Positions 55,561-64,000 of a stretch of DNA of 64,000 bases are shown in pieces (position 1 is the first letter of the stretch; each line of letters opens with the position of its first letter). The position numbers and the translations under genes are program-made. The notes beneath the pieces were generated by a model. The model ran no database searches. It saw only the letters and a list, made by a program, of their open reading frames with translations, and was not told the DNA's origin. The stretch spans positions 1 to 64,000 of the forward strand of contig MU405264.1 in the NCBI GenBank assembly GCA_022836615.1. Direction: 5' to 3'. This DNA comes from Annulohypoxylon bovei var. microspora. Lineage: Eukaryota; Ascomycota; Sordariomycetes; Xylariales; Hypoxylaceae.

Positions 55561-57519
55561 AATTCGTAGGTAGATGACGGTACTAGATCCAAGGATTTTT
55601 TTGCCCCCCAAGACATACCAAGAATCTCTGGGCATTACATCGGTGTTGGGAGAGGGACCTTTCAACCCACGCCGGACCAGCCAACCGCGAGCTGCGCTTC
55701 TCAGCCTACCGTGCCAACCTTGCCTACCTACTGCCCCTACTTCCTTAGCTTCGATTTGTGAAAGGATAGGTAGGGGAATAGACTGGGGGGAGGCTAGCAG
55801 GCGAAAGTCCGCCAAGGGCGGGATCACTTACAGGTCCAACGGACAGGGTTCCCATGCCGCGATGGAATAGAAAACGTTCCGTTGCAGACGCACGGAGTGA
55901 GATGAAGCTAGCTAGTACATACTACTATGTACAATACATGCTATTATGCAAGACTATTTCATTATTATTCACTAATAAGCTAAGGTAATATATATCATAG
56001 TACGTAGCTGGCCTAGCTAGGAGCCACCAGCTACCGGTTAACTCTACACTAGGTACGGCTACCTTTGCCTATGTCGGAATAAAAGATCCGTTTACGGTTG
56101 CCAGACGGTTTATTCTTAAATTTTCTTTTTTTTGGTGACCTTCAATCCTTTTCAGTTAGACCGATTCGAGACAGCCGAGCCAGCAAGTGCTGGTCTGTGG
56201 TTTAAGGTCTACCGAGCTTGGTTTTGATTTCTGGCGAATGTACGAAGCTTGGAAGGGTATTCCCTACTACGCGCATCTCACCTATGCCTGCTATGCATAT
56301 TATTTTAGGATCTGATTCACGGGCGCGCATCTCTTTTCTTGGCACATGAGCCTGCCCCTATGCGGGTTCAACTGTGGTGTAAGTCGGTCATTGTATTCGG
56401 GAATCGCGGGACATTCCGAAGCCTAAGGTCGTTAGCTAAAAAGGCCAGGCTATGTATTTTAACGTCAGGTAGTACGTATGGTACAATTTACACGTCGTCG
56501 GCGTTACATAGCTTGGGCAGCTAGTACGTGGGAGTTTCGACTACCGCGGTGGAATGCTTCCTACGACAAACATTCAGCAGCGGTGCCGCCGTCTTGGCCC
56601 TTGGCAAATCGAATCGTAGCTGTTTCTAACAAGTCGATCTTGTGTATCCGTATGCGTATGTGTTTACGAATCTGCTTGGCGAAACGGGCTATACATTGGC
56701 AAATAAATCCTCATCTTGGTCGATCATGAGCACGACGCGATTGAGATTTAGGTAGGTCGATGATAGATGGAGGATAGAAGGTACCGGATGCGGCGAAACT
56801 TCAGTAGAAGGCTATAAGTTAGTTGGTCGATCTATACGAACAGGCATCCTGAAGGAACAATAAGCAAACCCTCGGTCGGCGGAGAGCCTACCGGTTTCAA
56901 TACCAAGCAATTCGAATTTCGAATATCCTCATGAACTTTGATGCCTCGGTCTTTCGTTTGTTCATGAAGGCGCGCGGAAGGAATACATATCTGAGTGAGA
57001 GCTTGGCTGCCAAGTGTTTCGTGTCAGTTAATATTGCATTGGCCATCGAAGATTTGCAGAGCTGCGGACCCGGAATCGCGGCGATACGACGGTAGATAAG
57101 TCAATTTTGCTGACCAACGACTCGAGGCGCATGGGAAAATTGAAAAGGCCAAGCCCAGGAACTTATTCAGATCACTTTCAGACGGAGAACGGTAATAATA
57201 TGACTTTTTTAATCTTTATGGTAACTCCGGGTATAGATTGCCATGCCTCTTGGGATCTTGGACGCTGACAATCCTCCGGCTGTTGAAGGAGATTATAGAT
57301 TGGATGGTTTTCTAGAAGGGCCGTCCCGTTCTTGGTCTATCTATACAGATCTAACATATCTTGTTTACATACTATTAACCCACGAAGACAGGGGATCGTG
57401 ACAATTAGAACAGCCTTCTCGGCACTCCGTTCTAGATCGGATATGCTATATGGCTTCATTAGACTTAGTCTATTCCAGCAATAGGATTATGCCTTCGGCC
57501 TCAACTATTGATGCCACAC

Positions 57520-57551
<32 letters not shown>

Positions 57552-58650
57552 TAATAAGTTGTTCCGGGCGATCATTATCACCCGCGACAGAAAAGTCCGA
57601 ATAGCAAGATGAAATTATTGAAGTTCATCTGACGTTATAGTATTATGTGAAACTACCAAGACTTTTTTACTACCTTTGTGGGAACACACAGATGGCCGAT
57701 GGCCAAATCGAGAAGACTACGAAAGCAGATTCCTATGAGGGAAAGGTTCACTTGAAGCCTATCCCGTATTCTATATCTCAACAGTTGATACGGTTTCAGA
57801 AAGTTTCTATCGACTACTAGGTACTGGAGAAGGATCTCATTCATTACTGTAGTTGCTTGATACAGTAAACGCAGATTGAGTCCGACCCTCTCTGGACCCT
57901 TACCGACCGAATTAAGCGGACACCCCCGTATCCAGCCGTAGCAGCCGTGCCAATCGTACATAATCCCTAATCTTACAGGTTGGCGGAATACGGAATACGG
58001 AGGAGTGCTATGTAGTAGGTAGTAGGTCCATATTGTTGCACACACCGTAATACTGACATCAACAAATTTCCAGTCCGCCGCTGTAGGCGCCATTCATGTA
58101 ACGGGACCACCAAGGGACTAAGGGAACTACGGAAGCTAGGGAAGAATACGAAATACATCATGAGAATTACCTTAACACCTTATGTAAGGCTATTGCAGAT
58201 GGGAATCCCACAGAGCCACGCAGGCCAAGGTGCGCACTGTTATTAATAATTCTATGGTTACCATGTAATATTCGGACTCGGAGGCTGACCAAAATGTCGG
58301 TATAGGATTTTCAGGACAACAAAACCAGCTTACTACATGGAATCAAAATGATCAAAATGTCATATGTATGCTATAATTTTATATTTGATGCTGTAGAATA
58401 TTCCTAACGTGCATACAATACATAATCCATAATACACAATACATAATACATACATATCGAATAAATTGAATAAATTGAACATAGTACACATTATGCCTAG
58501 CCTTATCCTAATTTAAACAATTAAAAAAATAGAATATCGAGGCTGTTGACCGGGCCGAAAGAACGATTTAATTTGTTACCTGTGACTTCCATTAGAAAGC
58601 ACTTACCCCGTCTAGCGCAAGCGTCTTCAGCAATTACGTCCCGGAGCGCT
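55561..58650. other. Gene-poor region
   Basis: An (AC)13 microsatellite lies at 57521-57546. A 146-residue frame at 57653-58093 (minus) has no recognisable domain and an unusual composition rich in Tyr, Leu and Trp; I do not accept it as a gene on this evidence. Repeated ATACATAATACA phrases occur near 58410-58465. Confidence 0.4.
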
Positions 58651-59700
58651 CCGGTTCCTTGCTTTTATTTTAAAGTTTATGTATTTTAATTATAATTATT
58701 TTATTCTATTCTAACTGAAACTCTTACTTTTCATTCTCTCTTCTTCCATTTCTCCCACTCAGAAAGAAAAAAATTCACCCGCATCTTTCTCTGCCACCGA
58801 ATCCACCCCCATTCCAAGAAAATTCACGTCACGATGCCGTGAAAATTTTCTCTCCTACTTTCTACTCTAACCACGCCTAACCCGCCGAAGAATCTCCTAC
58901 ATGACATACATTCCATACCTCATACCTCATATCTCATTTCTACCACACCTATTCAGAATTTTCTCTGCCCAATTCTCCTTATTCACCCTTCCATCCCGTA
59001 GATGCCTTACCATCATAGAACAATCGCCAACCAACCCGACTTGCTCCGGCCCTTCCATCGAATCTTCTTTTAGTAGTAGCATCGACTGCTGTGCTACGCT
59101 GCAACCGAATACCTCAACCAACCTACCGGGTTTTCTATCAATCATGTCGCTTTTGTCGCTTGCGAGGCCTTCCCTTCGCAACCTCGGAACCTTGCAGCTG
59201 TCACTCGCATCCTCGCATAGTCTTTTTTTGACCTTGCCGTCAGGAAAATGCAACGCAGAACAATCCATCCTGCCATCCCGCGCGCCTATCCATCTTCCCT
59301 AGCATTAATCCTATTGCTCGCTGGCTTTCCTCCCCTCCCCCCATTCCCCCATCCCCTTCTCTTACCTCCGCTTCAGCCTTGTCTACTTGATACGTAGTCT
59401 TGTTTGTCACACTGCAGTAGTTCATCTCGAAGCCAGATGTGCCACTAACTTACCCACGGGGTATGCTACTCGATCTGTGACAGGTAAATCCTGCGCCTGC
59501 ACTGCCGTGGCAACAAACATACTGATGCTCTCCAGCATGAGCATCATCAGTATTGCCGTTCGGTATAGGGCTAGACAGACAAAAAGAGTCTCATCGGTGG
59601 CAAAACAGTTCAGCTATCTTCTACTATGCAATAGTTTGACCGCCTCGAGTCTCTACATGGCTAGCTAGACTTGCTTGTTTGACTGCAAATCAACCCAACC
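58651..59700 (+). other. Pyrimidine-rich stretch, possible transcript leader or ncRNA
   Basis: From about 58680 the plus strand becomes rich in TC and CCA tracts (TCTCTCTTCTTCC, TTTCTCCCACTCAG), the texture of fungal 5' UTRs. A 133-residue frame at 58901-59302 is Ser/Leu/Pro-rich with no domain. ACAGGTAAAT near 59480 is a fair splice donor. A transcript starting here could lead to a coding region beyond the window or be non-coding; neither is shown. Confidence 0.3.
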
Positions 59701-62700
59701 AAACTAGATCCCCTTGCCTACATATCTTGAAAAAGGTCATGATCATTCCTTTTAGTTGGGCCTTCCTGTCGCCATTTCCATATTTAGATGTTGGAATATG
59801 TGACTGTACGAGCATATTTGCCATTTCAACATACCATTCGGTTTTGGCCCGGCATGGCGGATTTCCCCAGACACCCAACACAGCTCGCTCGGGTCCGCCA
59901 GAATCTCAGCATCACAAGACCGTCCATTCGGTCTTAGTCGGTGCGACCTATACCCAGACTTGGCAGTGAGCGACGCGTTGGACCCCTGGATCTGACCTGG
60001 CGTCCCCCCCATCAGCCACCCAAACGTCCGTACCAGAAAAAAAACGGGTAGCACACCCTCTCACTGACAGTTACGGTGCCTGTGTCGAAGCGCGGAACAC
60101 ATCAGCAGTCATCACCTACCTACGAAGCGCACTCAGCTTGCCAACGGCGTAGGGGCGTAGGCGCAAAGAATCCTTGAAGACGTGGGTAACAGAAAAAGGG
60201 GGAAAAGCTCCTGTCACGGTCCGTTTCCTCGTTCACATCATTTCCACTAGGTTGCGAGCAATTGATACCCATATCGCTCATAAAACCCCGTAAGGAGTAT
60301 ATGGTGCGTTATCAGGGCCCTTCGACCGGAAGGCTTGATCTAGCAAGTTGAACCGCCAATGCGACAAGGCCGTTCCCTATTTCGTGTAATGCTGAACCCC
60401 ACGTTTGGGTGGTGGCTGTCACACATTATCATCCACCCTAGTCTGGTCTGTTTTTAGGGGAGGATGACACCAGTTTGTCTCGCGCTTCGCCAGAATTAGG
60501 AACGAGCAGATCTTTTGCGGCTAAAATGACGAACGCTTGGGCTGACTTTTCCGAATCTCAGCGACCTGTCTGTCGTCCAATGATCTGTGGCGCACACGAG
60601 GGCCGAGGTGGAAGCACCCGAGGCTTTGGGTTTCTAGTTACCCGAGTTACCTTCGTCCGGTGCCTTCTACGATAATTTCTAGAATATCGCCTTATTAGGC
60701 AACTCCTTAACAGTATCCACGAACGCGGACTGTGCTTCCTTCGCACTGTCTGCGTAATAAAAGCCCCAACCGTTCATGCATCCTTTTCAGAGGAAGCATC
60801 AGCGCCTCCAGCATCCTAAATCCACACAACCACCGTCTCCCACGCAGCCACGGAAGCCCACCAGACCTGGCAATTTATGGGTTCTCTCTCAGTTTCGAAC
60901 TAGTCTCGACATAGTTCATATCGCTGCTCTATATCGCCGACCATCTGGTCTCGATACCTAGTCTGCTTCGGCTGGCTGCCATAATGTTCGCATGCGCATA
61001 CCCGGAGCAGCAATTGCTTTTTCCTTGGCCTTGCAGCGAATGGCAAATTTGAGATGTGAGCGGACGTAAAGCCTTGCATATCTACAACTGCTCCTTTGCA
61101 GACAAGGTGCAGGGCAGCGTACATGGGTTAAGCGACGGTGATTGGACGAAGCTTAAGATCAGACCAGAACTCCGCGACACCTCCCACGCGTGAGCCCGTG
61201 TTCTGTTGCTACGGATTCGGCACTGGGTGGCCCCCCCACACGCACTGCAGCCTTTTTACACGCTGGAATCTCATCAGATGGAAGACAAACATATCAGCCC
61301 CAAACGCCCTCGTCCCAGCTAACAATTATTTCTTAGTCCCATTGGACAAACCTCACCACCACCCAATATCAATGTAACTCATAAGATGCCCTTTAAGTTA
61401 CACCTGTTGTTGGCCTTCCCCGCTTTCGATGGATATCTCACAAAGCTTGATTCTGCCGATGTGAGCCATCGCTGCCCAGGAGACCGGTCCTGGACTCTAT
61501 CCGCTGTGCTAAGTGGCTCCCAGATACCAAGTGGGTGCGGAATTCCACGGCTCGCGACTTTGGATGATGAGGACGCTGTAACGTACTTACACCATCGCTA
61601 CCACGGAGCTTCGGGTTTCATTCGACCTCAGATGGTTTATGTAGGTTTCTTCATTTTATTATTCTGGCTCCCCTGTTGGTTAGCTGCCAGCACCGTCGGC
61701 TCAAGACAACCCGCCACGGCCATGCCTTCCGATACTGGCGCGTCGCCATGCTTCGCGACAGATAGCTCCTCTCTTCTATCCGTGGCAATATCTCTGGGCG
61801 TCTAGGTTCATCACTATGCGCATATTGCCCAGAGGTAAAACGGTAGGTCCTAGTATATTCACCAGAATACATTAGCTCTCCTTTATTTGTTGAAGATGAA
61901 AAAAGTGAAGAACCCAAACCAAAACAAACCAAACCATGCCAGCCATACGTTTTAAACGTATATCGGCATTCGCTGTCCCACCCGTGGCGCGAGTGTTTTC
62001 GCTCCTGGCAAAGATCAAACTATGTACCCGTTGCTGGGCGCCCGGATTTGAGAGATCGTTTTGTATCTTATTGAAAATCCGGGAATCAGTAGAGGTCACA
62101 TCTCATTATACTGTCTCAGTATTCATTCCGTTTCTCCTCTGTTTAGCAAGGTATATGCTAGCCGCGATCGTGTCAGATTGGGCTCTCATCTACTTGTCGC
62201 AGACAACAGCGATCCGCCAGGACCAATGAGGAGGCAAAGGCTATTAAGCTGACATATAGGTAAATATAAACCCCTGTCATATAGCCGCCACCTCAGCGGA
62301 GGTACATGATGGTTTGACAGTTGGGAAGGACTAGCCTAGGCCTGTGAGGCATGCGACTCGGTTCATTTCCAAAATAGACATTCCTTTAAGTCTCGGTTCT
62401 TATCACACTTTTACTGCACATCAAGCACGGGAATAAACCCGAGAAGCTGGAGAACGGGCTCTTCCCGACGCTACGGAGCGACTATCATGCAATGTTACGG
62501 CTTCCTCCACACCATCTTGATATTAGCGGCAGGATGTGAACCAGTCGACGACGGTTTCATGAATTCCGCCGCCTGTACTAAGTCTTCCGATGGCCTTCCC
62601 AGATCCTCAGCGGAGATCTCTCCTTGGCATGAACGGGATGCGATACCATTTGTTCCTATTACGAGAACCTGGAGACTTGGCTTTCGAGAGACCCTAGTCA

Positions 62701-64000
62701 AGCTATTAGAGAATTAGGTAACCGTAGTCACAAATATACTGCTACACATATAACGGAACAGACCCAAACTTCGGTGATAAATAATTTGATGGGGTATATC
62801 TCATGACTGATGCATAACACAGACTTGTGGTGTAGAGAATGCGTGGATAATGGATAATCGGCTAAAGTTCTAGACACTCAGCACGTTAGGTAGGGAAAGG
62901 TAAACGCGGCCCCCATCACGATATTAGAACGAAAGCGAATCGAGAGTCCGTGGCAACCGGCCGATGTTATCATCGTCGTCACTTTGTTCGAAGCTGACGT
63001 CCCCTGCTTGGGGGTTTCTGTTGATTAATCCACAGAACAGCAAAACGACGGGCCGAGAGCGGACCACTTCACTTTGATAAGAGCACCTCTACCATGTTTC
63101 ATGCCCGGACTAGCCTGAGGATATATCGCCAAACACGTTAAAAATAAGCGTAGGGGAAGCTAGGCTAAGGACCTTACAGTAGCAGGCTCGTGTCAAATGA
63201 CCTCCATGACGTAGGTGATGGTATCGAAGCGGAAGCGTGAAGCGAGATAGACGCGGAAGGCAGCACACCTGGGGATGCGTGTAGTTAACATAGACTAATA
63301 GGTATCACACATCACACACATGGCTAAGCTTTACGGCTGAGGAGCCAAGATTCCGCTTACATGTCTTGGTATCCTGCGAAGAATTTCGAATTACGTACAT
63401 GAATCTCGCGTTTTGCAATTCTTGTTACTCTATCCGTGCACGGCGTTGATAGCTTCTGATCCTTCCTCTAACTCGAACCCTGACTCTGGGCTTTCCTTAC
63501 CCTGCTTACACCACCACCACCACCATCAGCAGCAGCACCACCCCCGCGGCGACCATCCATCAGCACCTAGTCGGGATAAAAAAGGCTGGGGTAAGCTCTG
63601 AGGGACGGGATAGGCTGCGCCGTCCAGCGATTATCTGCGGGGTTGGGCAATTGCGTGCATCCCATCCGTTCGCCAGTCCGCGCTCGAACTTCTATCGCGA
63701 TCCTGTCTCCCTCACGCCATTCGCGCATGCTCCCCAGAAATGGCGAAGCTTTGCCGGCCGGCGATGACGGTTGTCGTCGTCGAGCTTTCGTTCTTTTTTT
63801 CTCCTCAGAGCCGGCTAGCGGAGGGTGATCAGCGCGCCGTAACCCTGCAGCCCATTGGGCAATCCGAGAGAACGGTCGAGATGGTCTCCCATGCTACTGT
63901 GACGGGGCCTGCAAAACACAGCGCACCCGCACGCACGCGGGAGGGAAAGAAAGGGTCCGATCCAAGGTGGTCGAAGCTGTGATCTTTACCTAGAGCGATT
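59701..64000. other. Gene-poor region to the window end
   Basis: No open frame with a recognisable domain. Frames at 61386-61805 and 63740-63982 are unsupported. CAC/CAG trinucleotide runs (63510-63542) and G/C-rich texture after 63600 suggest an approaching gene past the right edge. Confidence 0.4.

Noticed and set aside
57653..58093. 146-residue minus-strand protein
   Set aside because: No domain, no coding-type composition and no supporting splice or leader signals.
61386..61805. 139-residue plus-strand frame
   Set aside because: Mixed composition without a recognisable domain; overlaps another frame on the opposite strand.

Overview
The window looks like nuclear DNA of a filamentous ascomycete, most likely a Sordariomycete. 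Spliceosomal introns are short (52-127 nt, one of 289 nt) with GTAAGT/GTGAGT donors and, in one gene, a TACTAAC branch site. Genes are widely spaced on both strands. The gene families are fungal: phytochrome hybrid kinase, Zn2Cys6 and copper-fist regulators, a cytosolic GH43, HP1 and a NACHT-type ankyrin relic. Two blocks (about 346-8560 and 11066-14165), and a smaller one near 38.0-38.8 kb, are almost pure A/T. They align with G/C-normal relatives in the same window through C-to-T and G-to-A changes, as expected from repeat-induced point mutation (RIP). The species cannot be named from this.

Layout. 1-345: unmutated edge of an unidentified sequence. 346-14165: a repeat island. It holds an A+B composite repeat in three arrangements, a TIR element, and two G/C-rich tandem units of 1.2 kb. 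Each unit carries a GGGTGG minisatellite and a tRNA-like head. An A/T-converted inverted copy of the same unit and a 28-bp satellite follow. 14214-16959: an ankyrin gene relic with its 5' half missing, a 479-bp TIR element inserted with an 8-bp target duplication, and a RIP-type nonsense codon. 17.1-17.7 kb: possible LTR-retroelement debris.

Genic part. 18769 (+) small membrane protein; 19476-21086 (-) GH43 beta-xylosidase; 22311-24757 (+) nine-exon aldo/keto reductase with a roughly 200-residue N-terminal extension; 25429-27410 (-) zinc-finger/coiled-coil protein; 28671-29882 (+) six-exon HP1; 30964-31125 (+) 53-residue single-pass membrane protein; 32761-37357 (-) phytochrome hybrid histidine kinase of 1491 residues. 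A second small repeat island (38.0-40.2 kb) has a preserved TIR, a related tRNA-like head and a perfect 25-bp hairpin. Then come 41050 (+) an Asp-rich protein, 42190 (+) a SET-domain protein, 44851-47490 (+) an Rgt1-like Zn2Cys6 regulator and 51675-53554 (-) a copper-fist regulator. From 53.6 kb to the end I find no convincing coding gene.

How they relate. There is no biosynthetic cluster. The genes are mainly single-copy regulators of light, carbon, copper and chromatin, beside repeat-derived heterochromatin of the type HP1 would be expected to bind. The most unusual material is the repeat island: a tRNA-headed, G-rich minisatellite element present both RIP-free (two tandem copies) and RIP-saturated (one inverted copy) within 5 kb, with a diverged relative at 38.8 kb. 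Exon joins were read by eye; lengths and frames were checked by arithmetic, and no searches were run.
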